A DNA stretch of 64,000 nt, from NCBI GenBank assembly GCA_900550195.1, contig URRB01000011.1:1-64000 (forward strand), written 5' to 3'. Shown here one piece after another: positions 13,472 through 23,092 of the stretch. Numbering within the stretch: the first letter of the stretch is position 1; every line of letters begins with the position of its first letter. The notes beneath the pieces are model-generated. The model was not told the origin of the DNA. It ran no database searches and saw only the letters and a program-made list of their open reading frames with translations. Source of the DNA: an uncultured Collinsella sp. (lineage in GTDB: Bacteria; Actinomycetota; Coriobacteriia; Coriobacteriales; Coriobacteriaceae). Both the position numbers and the translations under genes were made by a program.

Positions 13472-14011
13472 CTACTCGGCAGCAGCCTCAGTCTCGACCT
13501 CGGCGGTCTCGGCCTCGGCGACCTCAGCGGCCTCCTCGACCTCAGCCTCGGCAGCGAGCTCCTCGGCGGTAACGCCGACGAGAACGACAACTTCGGCCTT
13601 GATCTCGCGGTACAGCGAGATGGCAACGGTGTGGGCACCGGCAACCTTGATGGGCTTACCGAGCTCGACGCGCTTGCGGTCGATGTCCATACCGAGCTGA
13701 GCCTTGATGGCGTCAGCGATCATAGCGGCGGTAACGGAGCCAAAGAGGATGCCCTCGTCGCCGACCTTGACGTCAACGGTGACCGTCTTGCCCTCGAAGG
13801 CAGCCTTGGTCTCGTTGGCGGTAGCCAGACGGACGGCCTCGCGCTTGGCGATGTTGTTGCGACGCTCGTCAAGCTGCTTGAGGTTGCCCTTGGTGGCGGC
13901 AACAGCGAGCTTCTTGGGGAACAGGAAGTTCTCAGCGTAACCCTGAGCGACCTCTACGACGTCACCCTCGCCGCCCTTGCCCTTGATCTCATCGAGAAGA
14001 ATAACCTTCAT
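13472..14011 (-). CDS. rplI: 50S ribosomal protein L9
   Basis: L9 binds 23S rRNA near the L1 stalk with its N-terminal domain. The signature GKGGEGDVVEVAQGYAENFL (residues 11-30) is clear, followed by the long connecting helix and the C-terminal domain. At 179 residues it is about 30 longer than the common form, because of an Ala/Glu-rich acidic tail from about residue 150. The ATG is preceded by GGGAG. It is the last gene of the operon, 15 nt after rpsR. Confidence 0.96.
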   Translation of the reverse strand: MKVILLDEIKGKGGEGDVVEVAQGYAENFLFPKKLAVAATKGNLKQLDERRNNIAKREAVRLATANETKAAFEGKTVTVDVKVGDEGILFGSVTAAMIADAIKAQLGMDIDRKRVELGKPIKVAGAHTVAISLYREIKAEVVVLVGVTAEELAAEAEVEEAAEVAEAETAEVETEAAAE

Positions 14012-14026
14012 GATGCGTCTCCCTTC

Positions 14027-14293
14027 TTAGCCGCGGTCGCGGTTGCCACGAGAGGAAACCACGGGGACGGTGTACGGCAGGAGAGCCATCTCGCGGGCGC
14101 GCTTGATGGCGTTGGCGATGTCATGCTGATGCTGCGTGCAAGCGCCAGTGACGCGACGGGGCTTGATCTTGCCACGGTCGGTCATGTACTTACGGAGAAG
14201 CTGAGTGTCCTTATAGTCGATGAACTCAGTGTTCTCCTTGCAGAACTGGCAGTACTTACGACGCGGCTGACGTGCAGAAAAATCATTAGCCAT
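14027..14293 (-). CDS. rpsR: 30S ribosomal protein S18
   Basis: S18 binds with S6 on the platform of the 30S subunit. The 88-residue protein has the core RGKIKPRRVTGACTQHQH. It also has CQFC near the N-terminus, so with the later Cys and His it looks like a zinc-ribbon S18 paralogue. The start at 14293 (MANDFSARQPRRK) follows AAAGG; a longer in-frame start at 14344 adds 17 residues with no family match. It lies between ssb and rplI. Confidence 0.95.
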   Translation of the reverse strand: MANDFSARQPRRKYCQFCKENTEFIDYKDTQLLRKYMTDRGKIKPRRVTGACTQHQHDIANAIKRAREMALLPYTVPVVSSRGNRDRG

Positions 14294-14365
14294 GTCAAAA
14301 TACCTTTCATTTGGCAACTTCGGCGAACCGAAGCCGCCTCTCACTCAAAAATAGGTGAACAACCC

Positions 14366-14818
14366 TTAGAACGGGATGTCCTCATCGTAGACGTCGACCG
14401 CGGGCGGCGTAGCCACCGGCGCGGCAGGACGTGCTGCGGGCGCGGGAGCTGCGGGGGCGTAACCGCCCTGGTCGTAGCCACCCTGGCCACCACGGGAGCT
14501 CATAAACTCGATCTCATCGACGATGACCTCAAGCTTGCTCCGGCGCTGGCCGTCGCGCTCCCAAGAGCTGTAGCGCAGCTTGCCCTCGATCGCGACCTTG
14601 TTTCCCTTTGCCAGGAAACGGCTCACGGCCTCGGCGCGGGTGCCGAACATAGTGCAGTCGACAAAGTTGGGATAGTCCTCCCACTCGCCAGTCTGCGCGT
14701 TGCGGCGACGATCGTTCACGGCGACGCCAAAGGACAAAACCTGGGTTCCGCCGGCAGTGGCGCGCAGCTCGGGATCGCGGGTGAGATTACCGGTGATGTT
14801 CACTCGATTGATGCTCAT
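14366..14818 (-). CDS. ssb: Single-stranded DNA-binding protein
   Basis: This homotetrameric SSB protects single-stranded DNA and recruits repair proteins. The OB fold starts MSINRVNITGNLTRDPELR and spans about residues 1-110. A Gly/Ala/Pro-rich linker follows, then the acidic tip DEDIPF that docks partner proteins. At 150 residues it is normal length. It sits between rpsF and rpsR in the widely conserved ribosomal operon. Confidence 0.96.
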   Translation of the reverse strand: MSINRVNITGNLTRDPELRATAGGTQVLSFGVAVNDRRRNAQTGEWEDYPNFVDCTMFGTRAEAVSRFLAKGNKVAIEGKLRYSSWERDGQRRSKLEVIVDEIEFMSSRGGQGGYDQGGYAPAAPAPAARPAAPVATPPAVDVYDEDIPF

Positions 14819-14866
14819 AACTCACTACTTCCTCTTGGGGCACAAGCCCAGTCCAAAACGACAGTC

Positions 14867-15160
14867 TTACTCCTGGTCGTCGCGACGGACGATCATGTGG
14901 CGGACCACAGCGTCGGTGATGCGCAGGACGCGATCAAGCTCGGCGATCTGGGTAGGATCTGCGTGGAAGTTGATGAGGGTGTAGTCACCATCGGTGAGGT
15001 CGTTGATCTCGTAGGCGAGCTTGCGCTTGCCCCACTCGTCAACGGAGTCGACCTTGCCAGCGCCCTCAGCGATCGTGGTATCGATACGCTTCATAACAGC
15101 GAGACGAGTCTCGGGGTCGAGCGACGGGTCAACAAAGAACAGCAGTTCATAAGCCTTCAT
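14867..15160 (-). CDS. rpsF: 30S ribosomal protein S6
   Basis: S6 pairs with S18 on 16S rRNA. The 97-residue product begins MKAYELLFFVDPSLDPE and contains the conserved WGKRKLAYEI. The start at 15160 is fixed by GAGGAGG 8 nt upstream. It is the first gene of the rpsF-ssb-rpsR-rplI operon, with a candidate promoter and a leader hairpin upstream. Confidence 0.95.
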   Translation of the reverse strand: MKAYELLFFVDPSLDPETRLAVMKRIDTTIAEGAGKVDSVDEWGKRKLAYEINDLTDGDYTLINFHADPTQIAELDRVLRITDAVVRHMIVRRDDQE

Positions 15161-15186
15161 ATTGTCACCTCCTCTGGGCAAATGTG

Positions 15187-15215
15187 GCTTCAGGTCGTGA
15201 AGGTGCGCCTGAAGC
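15187..15215 (-). promoter_or_regulatory. rpsF leader hairpin
   Basis: A perfect 8-bp stem (15187-15194 with 15208-15215, 13-nt loop) lies in the rpsF 5' leader about 25 nt before the start codon. S6:S18 autoregulates this operon through a leader hairpin in many bacteria. The known bulged binding motif was not clearly seen here, so this is only a candidate. Confidence 0.35.
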
Positions 15216-15231
15216 AGGAAAAGACTTGGTA

Positions 15232-15260
15232 ATAATATCTTTCAACCTCCCAGGCCGCAA
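15232..15260 (-). promoter_or_regulatory. Candidate promoter of the rpsF operon
   Basis: On the minus strand, TTGCGG (15255-15260) and TATTAT (15232-15237) are separated by 17 bp. It lies about 70 nt upstream of rpsF. Confidence 0.5.
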
Positions 15261-15620
15261 GAATATGCAGCTACAACCTCATGACCTCCACATATGTCCA
15301 TGCTCGCACCACGTTTCATGCGCATTCCAACCAAATGCCGACCAAGAGCTTGACGGATTTGTGGACAAGATACGGTGCTGCGGGGACAAGCTGAGCCAAG
15401 CCACAGGTCAACGGGCACAAGGCTGTGGTCGCAAAATGCATACCAGTGGTCCACAGCACCACCCAAAGATTTTTAAATTCATTGCCAAGTCGCTTATGAA
15501 TACCCCTTTTGAACAATTGAGTTGATCAACCACGCTGGTCGGAAGCCGTTTTTTGGCACCTCAAACCCCACTGCAACGCCAAGCGCGGCCGAGCGTTTTA
15601 AAAAATGCCAACTTTTCTGT
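15261..15620. other. Gene-free stretch upstream of rpsF and the tRNA-Ser genes
   Basis: No credible coding region is seen on either strand: short open frames lack ribosome sites and family resemblance. The sequence is less GC-rich than its neighbours and holds scattered short inverted repeats only. Confidence 0.5.
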
Positions 15621-15648
15621 TTGCACTTTGCGATTCCTCGTGTATACT
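15621..15648 (+). promoter_or_regulatory. tRNA-Ser promoter
   Basis: TTGCAC (15621-15626) and TATACT (15643-15648) are separated by 16 bp and stand 16 nt before the tRNA 5' end. Confidence 0.65.
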
Positions 15649-15664
15649 GACTTTCGCATTTAAC

Positions 15665-15755
15665 GGAGAGTTGTCCGAGTGGCCGAAGGAGCACGATTGG
15701 AAATCGTGTAGGCGTCAAAAGCGTCTCCAGGGTTCAAATCCCTGACTCTCCGCCA
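15665..15755 (+). tRNA. tRNA-Ser (anticodon GGA)
   Basis: A class II tRNA with a long variable arm. The acceptor GGAGAGT pairs with ACTCTCC, the anticodon loop contains GGA, the T-arm is GGTTCAAATCC, and CCA is encoded (15753-15755). A second tRNA-Ser follows. Confidence 0.95.
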
Positions 15756-15764
15756 GTTAATTCC

Positions 15765-15794
15765 AAAGCAGGCCTTCGAGCCTGCTTTGTTTTT
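15765..15794 (+). terminator. Terminator after tRNA-Ser(GGA)
   Basis: The stem AAAGCAGG/CCTGCTTT is followed by GTTTTT, ending the first tRNA transcript. Readthrough to the second tRNA remains possible. Confidence 0.7.
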
Positions 15795-15803
15795 ACCCCA
15801 CGC

Positions 15804-15894
15804 GGAGGGGTGGCAGAGTGGTTGAATGCGGCGGTCTCGAAAACCGTTTGGCCTGTATAAGGTCACGAGGGTTCGAATCCCTCCTCCTCCGCCA
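15804..15894 (+). tRNA. tRNA-Ser (anticodon CGA)
   Basis: A class II tRNA. The acceptor GGAGGGG pairs with CTCCTCC through one G-U pair, the seven-base anticodon loop CTCGAAA gives CGA, and the variable arm is long. CCA is encoded (15892-15894). Confidence 0.95.
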
Positions 15895-15906
15895 TTAGAT
15901 GGTATG

Positions 15907-15929
15907 AGCCCCAGCAATGGGGCTTTTTT
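15907..15929 (+). terminator. Terminator after tRNA-Ser(CGA)
   Basis: The stem AGCCCC/GGGGCT with a 6-nt loop is followed by a six-T run. Confidence 0.8.
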
Positions 15930-15960
15930 GTTATCGAAATACGTCTCGATCCCACGCTTC

Positions 15961-16041
15961 CCCAAACATGTACGTCACCCTCCAAAACCGACATTTTTCG
16001 ACATCTTTGAAGGCTGACGTACACGTTTGGATTGAGCTCAC
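15961..16041 (+). repeat. Left inverted-repeat copy
   Basis: The sequence matches the reverse complement of 17152-17232 at about 75 of 81 positions. It folds on itself through CATGTACGTCA and TGACGTACACG ends around an inner CGACA/TGTCG pairing. It begins about 30 nt after the tRNA-Ser terminator and ends 10 nt from the stop codon of the enclosed gene. Confidence 0.8.
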
Positions 16042-16051
16042 GGGAGCGGCG

Positions 16052-17059
16052 CTATTCGGAAGGTGCCTCCTCGTCTCGCATGCTTTTCCAGTTGCGGATA
16101 AGTGCCTTGCGTAGTTCGTTTTGTTTTCTCTGGTACCCGGTGTCGGTACAGCGAGGCATGCCGAGTGCTTCGCGAATGTTGTTCATGGCGCGGTGAAAGG
16201 CGAGCTGGCTGCCGAACTGAGCCGAAGTGAGCGTAACGATTCGATATCCCATTTGGGAGAGAACGGCCTCTCGTTCCGCATCTGCCCCCTTGCGCTCGAA
16301 CTCATCGTGAAAACCGCCCTTATATTCGATACCGAGCTCCCTGCGCTTATAGGTAATGAGGGCATCGATTTTGAGTGTTCGGGCTTTTGTGCAATGCCAG
16401 AGACGTTGAGGGATCTCGAGCGGTTTGTTGAGTTCGATACCTCGGATACCAACGCCGCCTTCGCTTGTTGGGAGCGAGAGGGCGATTGCCGAAGCGGTCT
16501 CCATAGGCGAGGTCGAGCGATCGTAGATGTGCCTGAGCGCGAGCCGTGCACGTGTGGCACCGGGTTTGCCGGGGTGCCGATCGAGCAGTTCGGTTATTTC
16601 ATCCTTGGAGGTGGTGGCTGGTTGCTCGGTATAAGGGTCGGCGGGATTGAGCCTCATGCGATAATCGCCGCAAACTTCATAGCCATATTCGAGATATTCG
16701 ATCCTATCCATCCACTCGGCAGCGAGCACGAAGGCGAAGGCTTCGTCGGTGATGAAGATTCCGGACGTCAACTCGTTAATATGCTCGTAGGGAAGATTTT
16801 GTCCAAGAATGTGGCAAACGACGCCTTTGGTACGAATTCGCTCAAATTCGAATACAACCGCGATATCGATAGTCTTAAGCATATCGGACGGAATGCCGCA
16901 GTCGGTAAGGGCCTGTCGTATGCGCGCAACACGTTGCTGGGTGGAGATGCCTTGTGCGCCTATCTGGTAGTCGTGCCGCGCAAGAGACTGAACCAAATTC
17001 TGGGGTGCATGATGGACAAGCCATGCGGTTTTATGCGAAATGAGAACAGGGGTATCCAT
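16052..17059 (-). CDS. DUF559-like PD-(D/E)XK nuclease-domain protein with AbiEi-like N-terminus
   Basis: The C-terminal third has the order SPMET (Glu187), KID (Asp232) and EYKG (Glu245, Lys247), then DAEREAVLSQMGYRIVTLT. This matches the DUF559/Vsr-like endonuclease fold, and the apparent catalytic residues are intact. The N-terminal half, with EFERIRTKGVVCHIL and a hydrophobic ITDEAFAFVLAAEWM helix, resembles proteins annotated as AbiEi-type, though weakly. The ATG follows GAGAGG. The gene is alone between inverted 81-bp repeats, with no adjacent methylase or toxin. A DNA-cutting or repair role is inferred from the fold only. Confidence 0.8.
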   Translation of the reverse strand: MDTPVLISHKTAWLVHHAPQNLVQSLARHDYQIGAQGISTQQRVARIRQALTDCGIPSDMLKTIDIAVVFEFERIRTKGVVCHILGQNLPYEHINELTSGIFITDEAFAFVLAAEWMDRIEYLEYGYEVCGDYRMRLNPADPYTEQPATTSKDEITELLDRHPGKPGATRARLALRHIYDRSTSPMETASAIALSLPTSEGGVGIRGIELNKPLEIPQRLWHCTKARTLKIDALITYKRRELGIEYKGGFHDEFERKGADAEREAVLSQMGYRIVTLTSAQFGSQLAFHRAMNNIREALGMPRCTDTGYQRKQNELRKALIRNWKSMRDEEAPSE

Positions 17060-17151
17060 TGAGGGCCTCTCGCTCTGAGCCGGTATCCAACTCTTATGTC
17101 CGTTGAAGTGGGGAAATATACCGGATGTGAGTAAATCAACTCACTCATGCT

Positions 17152-17232
17152 GTGAGCTCAATCCAAACATGTACGTCAGCCTCCAAAGATGTCGGAAAAT
17201 GTCGTTTTTGGAGGGTGACGTACATGTTCTGG
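17152..17232 (-). repeat. Right inverted-repeat copy
   Basis: This inverted copy of 15961-16041 lies about 90 nt upstream of the start of the enclosed gene and 130 nt before the next plus-strand gene. Its own arms CATGTACGTCA/TGACGTACATG plus CCTCCAAA/TTTGGAGG form a hairpin. A separate GTGAGT/ACTCAC palindrome adjoins it inside the cassette. Confidence 0.8.
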
Positions 17233-17363
17233 ACCCCTGGCATTCTGGCAATGCCACGCCCGCACCCGGTCCCGACCGTTTGCCGAGCAATAGGGTCGCA
17301 ATCGGCGCCGAACATGTACTATGTACGGGCATTGTCCAAATCCGTAATCCAAAGGACCCCATC

Positions 17364-18053
17364 TTGCCCGTCGTCGCCGCTATGACCATTACCTCACATG
17401 CATCGGATGCCATGGTCGCCATTCCGTTTTGGCTCGAGATGTTCGCTGTTGTCGCTGCATCGATCTCGGGTGTACTGGTTGCGCGCGAGCACAAGCTCGA
17501 CCTGGTGGGCGCGGTCGCGCTCGCGGTGGTCTGCGGTCTGGGCGGCGGTCTTTTGCGCGATATGACGCTGCAGGTGGGCAACGTCTACATCCTCAACCAG
17601 CCGATGGCACTGCCGCTTTCCATCGCCACGGCAGCCATCATCTACATTTTCCCGGCAATCGTCGACAAACCCGAAAAACTCATTCCCCTGCTCGACATCA
17701 TCTCGGTCGGCATCTATGCCGCCACCGGAGCGGACAAGGCGCTGGTCTACGGCTTTGCACCGGCGGTGTGCATCATGATGGGCTTTTTTACCGCGGTGGG
17801 CGGCGGCATGTTGCGCGACGGCTTTATGGGCGTGGTTCCGGGCATTTTCCAACGTACTAACTTTTATGCCATCGCTGCCATCGCCGGATCGACAAGCTAC
17901 GTGTGTCTCGTTATGAGCGGCATCATGAGCAATGTCGCCGCGCTGATCGTATGCGTTGTCGTGACCATGGGTCTGCGCTGGCTCTCGCTGCGCTTTGACA
18001 TCAAAAGCCCCACCGAAGAAGACATCGCGCGCTTTTTGCATCGCAAAAAGTAG
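17364..18053 (+). CDS. TRIC/UPF0126 family membrane protein
   Basis: This is a small integral membrane protein of the bacterial TRIC channel group (YicG-like), thought to conduct monovalent cations. It has about seven hydrophobic segments and the duplicated glycine motif GGGLLRDM and GGGMLRDG that defines the family. A TTG start at 17364 is preferred because AAAGGA lies 7 nt upstream; Met at 17382 is an alternative. Upstream in-frame codons run through the inverted repeat and are not family-like. It stands just outside the nuclease cassette. Confidence 0.88.
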   Translation: MPVVAAMTITSHASDAMVAIPFWLEMFAVVAASISGVLVAREHKLDLVGAVALAVVCGLGGGLLRDMTLQVGNVYILNQPMALPLSIATAAIIYIFPAIVDKPEKLIPLLDIISVGIYAATGADKALVYGFAPAVCIMMGFFTAVGGGMLRDGFMGVVPGIFQRTNFYAIAAIAGSTSYVCLVMSGIMSNVAALIVCVVVTMGLRWLSLRFDIKSPTEEDIARFLHRKK

Positions 18054-18121
18054 GTATCGCGGGCTCATCCTTCGAAATGCAACCGAGAGGTTCTTTTAGA
18101 GCGCCCGCACGTTGGGTACCC

Positions 18122-18148
18122 TGTTAGGTATATGCCGAACACCTAACA
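18122..18148 (+). promoter_or_regulatory. Inverted repeat TGTTAGGT-N11-ACCTAACA
   Basis: Eight-bp perfect arms (18122-18129 and 18141-18148) lie directly before the ribosome site of the next gene. It could be an operator or leader hairpin. Related palindromes TTAGGTACCTAA occur at 36198 and 39702. Confidence 0.4.
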
Positions 18149-18160
18149 AAAGGATCAACC

Positions 18161-19306
18161 ATGGCTTTCAATCAAACCGCGGCGGCGCCGTCACACAAGA
18201 TGCGTCGCTGCCTGCTTATGGCATTCACGCTCATCGCGCTCGCGCTCATCGCTCTTCCCACGGCGTCATTTGCCGGCACGGACACCGCAGGCAACGTACT
18301 TGCGACCGACAATGACGCCAATCCGTCCGGCGTCGAAGGCGACCTGTACTGGGCCGGTCAGGCCCTCAACTTGGACGATACGTCCATCGACCGCGATATC
18401 ATCGCCGCGGGCGATACCCTCTCAATTCGCGACTGCACAGTGGGCGGCGCCGTCCGTCTGGCGGCACGCACCATCGACATTGCCAAGACCACGGTTGATG
18501 GCAGCGTGACCGTTGCTGGCCAGCATGTCGTTCTCAATTCCGACAGCACCGCTAACTGTTTCTACGCGATAGGCGAAACGGTTGCCTTGCGAGGCTCCAC
18601 CAAGTCGGCAGCGCTCGCGGGCGATACGGTAACCATCGACGGCACCGTCGATGGCGATGTCGAGGTTTGGGCCGACAAGCTCATCCTGGGCAAGAACGCC
18701 CACATCACCGGCACCGTGAACGCGCACGTCTCCGAGGACCCCGAGCGCGCCGCGGGAGCCGAGGTCGGCGCGCTCAAGATCGACCACACCGAGAACGAGG
18801 ATACTTCCACCGTTAACGATGCCATCGGCGGTATCGTCGCCGCGGCACTCTCGACCTGCTTTGTCGCTCTACTGCTCGAGCTCGTCTTTCCGCGCGCGAC
18901 CGCCAGCGCCGCCGGCATGCTCCACCAGCGCCCCATGCCTCTGTGGGTGAGCGGTCTTCTGGGTACGATTGCTATCGCCCCCGCCGTCCTACTGCTAATT
19001 ATCTCTATCGCTGGTCTGTCGCTTGCCGGAACCCTCTTGTGCGGCGTTATCGGCATCGCATTGGTGTCGAGTGCCTTTGCGGGGTGCGCGATCGTCCGCA
19101 TGGTCGGACACAGCCAAAACCGCTACGCCATGGCAGCCGTGGGTGGCATCGCCGCGGGCGCGCTTACGGCAATCCCCCTCGTAGGTGACTTCATCAGCGG
19201 TGTAGCCTTTGTCTTTATGCTCGGCTACATCATCCAGATCATCTGGCGCAATGCCCACCTCAAGCCGCAGCAGCCGGCTAACACGCCGGGACTCCCCACC
19301 GCTTAG
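18161..19306 (+). CDS. Exported bactofilin-like (polymer-forming) membrane protein
   Basis: A signal-like hydrophobic segment (about residues 18-38, ending TASFAG) is followed by a beta-helical stretch of about 150 residues. There short units such as DGSVTVAGQHVV and DGTVDGDVEVWADKLILG recur, as in bactofilin/polymer-forming proteins. The C-terminal half has about four transmembrane helices (roughly residues 220-365). The ATG has AAAGGA 7 nt upstream. Bactofilins are usually cytoplasmic, so a beta-helix placed after a signal and before a membrane domain is unusual; a cell-envelope role is inferred. It ends at a terminator shared with typA. Confidence 0.8.
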   Translation: MAFNQTAAAPSHKMRRCLLMAFTLIALALIALPTASFAGTDTAGNVLATDNDANPSGVEGDLYWAGQALNLDDTSIDRDIIAAGDTLSIRDCTVGGAVRLAARTIDIAKTTVDGSVTVAGQHVVLNSDSTANCFYAIGETVALRGSTKSAALAGDTVTIDGTVDGDVEVWADKLILGKNAHITGTVNAHVSEDPERAAGAEVGALKIDHTENEDTSTVNDAIGGIVAAALSTCFVALLLELVFPRATASAAGMLHQRPMPLWVSGLLGTIAIAPAVLLLIISIAGLSLAGTLLCGVIGIALVSSAFAGCAIVRMVGHSQNRYAMAAVGGIAAGALTAIPLVGDFISGVAFVFMLGYIIQIIWRNAHLKPQQPANTPGLPTA

Positions 19307-19375
19307 CAGCTATCCGCCACAAAGATGCCAAGCACCTTTGTGGCGGCGCAAACGAACCTGCCCCCCCCCTGCACC

Positions 19376-19412
19376 AAAAAGGGCACCGACCATCGCGGTC
19401 GGCGCCCTTTCT
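19376..19412. terminator. Bidirectional terminator between convergent genes
   Basis: A 12-13 bp stem (19379-19391 with 19397-19410, one mismatch) is flanked by A5 on the left and CTTTCTT on the right. It serves typA on the minus strand and the plus-strand gene. A C9 homopolymer lies just outside it at 19361-19369. Confidence 0.8.
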
Positions 19413-19437
19413 TGTTAGTTGCTATAAAGCCCAGCGC

Positions 19438-21276
<1,839 letters not shown>

Positions 21277-21393
21277 GTAGTTCCCCTATCTTCTATCCAT
21301 ATACAAACGGCACACGTATGCGGCCCGCCCAGCGATACAACGCTCAGCGGGAATATTGAGCCTTTTACCGAAAACTCGTTTATTTTAGCGATT

Positions 21394-21843
21394 TTAGATG
21401 AGAGGGGTTTCCTCACCTGCAGGTTCAGGGTCGCTCCACATAAAACCATCGCCGGCGCCCATGCCCTCATACAGCACATATGCCGAAAAGCCGCTCTCGA
21501 GCGTCGTCTCAAAGAAGCTCACGAGCAGAGCGTCGTGATAGCCACCGTCAATCTCAACACAGCCGGTGTAGCCGATGGCATAGCGGGCGATGCGGCCCAG
21601 GCCCTCGTCCTTAAGGCCCATCTTGTGCTCGGAGATAAAGTTGGTGGCAGCCTCCAGGCATGCCTCCTCGCCATCCTCGTCGAGCGCGGCCAGATAGCGG
21701 TTGGAAGCAGCGTCCTCGATCGCCACAACTACGCCCGGATTCTCGCCGGCGGCAAGGTCGTCCAAGAACGCACCAATCAGGTCACACACCATGGCGTCGA
21801 GCTCGGCGGAGACGTTACCGGCGTCCTGCATATCCTGTGCCAT
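21394..21843 (-). CDS. Uncharacterised small acidic protein
   Basis: The 149-residue product was not recognised. It is acidic and soluble with no signal or membrane segment, and mixes alpha and beta in a single small domain (core GRIARYAIGYTGCVEIDGGY). It sits in a minus-strand run with the DUF151 protein and a small membrane protein upstream and typA downstream, so may be expressed with them. Function unknown. Confidence 0.8.
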   Translation of the reverse strand: MAQDMQDAGNVSAELDAMVCDLIGAFLDDLAAGENPGVVVAIEDAASNRYLAALDEDGEEACLEAATNFISEHKMGLKDEGLGRIARYAIGYTGCVEIDGGYHDALLVSFFETTLESGFSAYVLYEGMGAGDGFMWSDPEPAGEETPLI

Positions 21844-21873
21844 CTCTAGACCTTCCCATCGAATCCGGCGTCG

Positions 21874-22260
21874 TTACAGTTCTTGTGCCTCGGCAGCGAT
21901 CTTGGCGGCAGCGTCGCGGGCGCGCGTCATATCCATCGCGCGCTTGTCGAGTACCTTGATCTGGTTGGTCAGCATTACCGCATCGACCACACCCCAGATT
22001 ACCAAGCCTGTTGAAATCGAAAACCCAAGCGCACCAACTGTACCACGAAGACGAGAACAGATTACCGCGACAAGGGCGGAGATGATAACCATCTTGATAT
22101 AGGAGCCGCGGCGCTCGCGAAGCGTGCGGGCCTGCGTCACATAGGCGATGCGAGCCGCCTCGGATGCCTCCGAGCGCATCTGGGCTTCACGCGCGATGGC
22201 GGCCGCTTCAGCCGATACGCGGGCACCCATCAGCGACCTCTCCGCTCGCGTGCCAGACAT
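21874..22260 (-). CDS. Uncharacterised small membrane protein
   Basis: The 128-residue product has an Ala/Arg/Glu-rich helical N-terminus, two adjacent transmembrane segments (about residues 57-95: VIISALVAVICSRL and ALGFSISTGLVIWGVVDAVM) and a charged coiled C-terminus. Its ATG follows immediately after the stop codon of the DUF151 gene, so translation is probably coupled. Not recognised; function unknown. Confidence 0.8.
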   Translation of the reverse strand: MSGTRAERSLMGARVSAEAAAIAREAQMRSEASEAARIAYVTQARTLRERRGSYIKMVIISALVAVICSRLRGTVGALGFSISTGLVIWGVVDAVMLTNQIKVLDKRAMDMTRARDAAAKIAAEAQEL

Positions 22261-22761
22261 TTAGAAATCATCGGGGGAGAGCGTATGGACGAACTCGTCG
22301 AACTTCTCGAACTCCTGCTCGTCGTCAACTTCCTCGGCATGGGCAGAAACGGTACCCAGGCGATTCATGATGTCGTCCTCCACGAACATGGGGGCATTAC
22401 TGCGCACGGCAAGGGCAATGGCGTCACTGGGGCGGGCGTCAATCTTGCGCTCGTCACCATCGACCAGCACGACAATCGTCGCATAGAACACCGGCGGCTC
22501 GGCACGAACGATCTCGATGCGCTCGAGCTTGGCGCCCAGGGCATCGACGGTGTCAAGCAGCAGGTCATGCGTTATCGGGCGCTCGGCGCGACCGCTATCG
22601 ATACCACGGCTAATGGCCGCGGCCTCAAACGAGCCGGTCTGAATGGAAAGCGAACGCAGGGGCGCCGTCGAATCCGACTTGCCGCAGCGCTCACGAAGCA
22701 CGATAAGCGATGGCACGGGACCGGCGGCCATGACGATGGTCTCTATGTCGACACGAACCAT
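22261..22761 (-). CDS. Bifunctional nuclease (DUF151) family protein
   Basis: The 166-residue product has the BFN/DUF151 core, with LPIxxG-like ALRSLSIQTG near the start and DARPSDAIALAVR, the most conserved stretch of the family. Members have been linked to nuclease activity in plants and to stress responses in bacteria, but the role here is unproven. The start at 22761 (MVRVDIETIVM) follows CGGAGGTG; an upstream in-frame start lacks a site. An acidic tail (EEVDDEQEFEKFDEF) follows the domain. It begins a three-gene minus-strand run. Confidence 0.88.
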   Translation of the reverse strand: MVRVDIETIVMAAGPVPSLIVLRERCGKSDSTAPLRSLSIQTGSFEAAAISRGIDSGRAERPITHDLLLDTVDALGAKLERIEIVRAEPPVFYATIVVLVDGDERKIDARPSDAIALAVRSNAPMFVEDDIMNRLGTVSAHAEEVDDEQEFEKFDEFVHTLSPDDF

Positions 22762-22903
22762 GGAACACCTCCGGTACGTAGCGGTTAACACACGGCAGGG
22801 TCGCCGCATTGAATAGCTATACTACCCAATCTTTCGCCCAGCACACAAAATCAAAGTAGTTAATTTGGGACGGGGCTATTTTGACTACTTTTAGTTGGAT
22901 AAG

Positions 22904-22936
22904 AAAAAAGCCCCGAGGCAATGCCCCAGGGCTCTT
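22904..22936 (-). terminator. Terminator of tRNA-Ile
   Basis: A GC-rich stem around AGCCC/GGGCT is followed on the minus strand by a six-T run, just beyond the tRNA 3' end. Confidence 0.75.
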
Positions 22937-22946
22937 AACGTTTTGA

Positions 22947-23023
22947 TGGTGGACCTGACAAGATTCGAACTTGTGACCTCCCGGTTATCAGCCGGACGCT
23001 CTAACCAACTGAGCTACAGGTCC
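22947..23023 (-). tRNA. tRNA-Ile (anticodon GAT)
   Basis: On the minus strand, the acceptor GGACCTG pairs with CAGGTCC, the D-arm reads TAGCTCAGTTGGTTAGAGC, the anticodon loop CTGATAA gives GAT, and the T-arm is AAGTTCGAATCTT. CCA is encoded. It is a stand-alone gene, not between rRNA genes. Confidence 0.95.
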
Positions 23024-23037
23024 ATCGCGCAAGGGAT

Positions 23038-23067
23038 ATATTAGACGAGTCGTTACGCGCGCGTCAA
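23038..23067 (-). promoter_or_regulatory. tRNA-Ile promoter
   Basis: On the minus strand, TTGACG (23062-23067) and TAATAT (23038-23043) are 18 bp apart, about 15 nt before the tRNA. Confidence 0.7.
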
Positions 23068-23092
23068 CAACTTTTTTGAAAAACTTTGGAGG

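Larger units (their letters stand above)
15961..17232. mobile_element. Putative cassette: nuclease-like gene between 81-bp inverted repeats
   Basis: A single gene (16052-17059) is enclosed by two inverted copies of an 81-bp repeat (15961-16041 and 17152-17232) that differ at about six positions. Each copy is itself an imperfect hairpin. Nothing else is inside. The structure suggests a mobilised or exchangeable cassette, but no transposase is present and no target duplication was recognised. Confidence 0.5.

Noticed and set aside
17103..17363. Longer start for the TRIC protein
   Set aside because: It crosses the inverted repeat and the added residues are not family-like.
19361..19369. C9 tract between convergent genes as a phase switch
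   Set aside because: It lies outside any promoter or coding frame, between two stop codons, so no switching role is evident.
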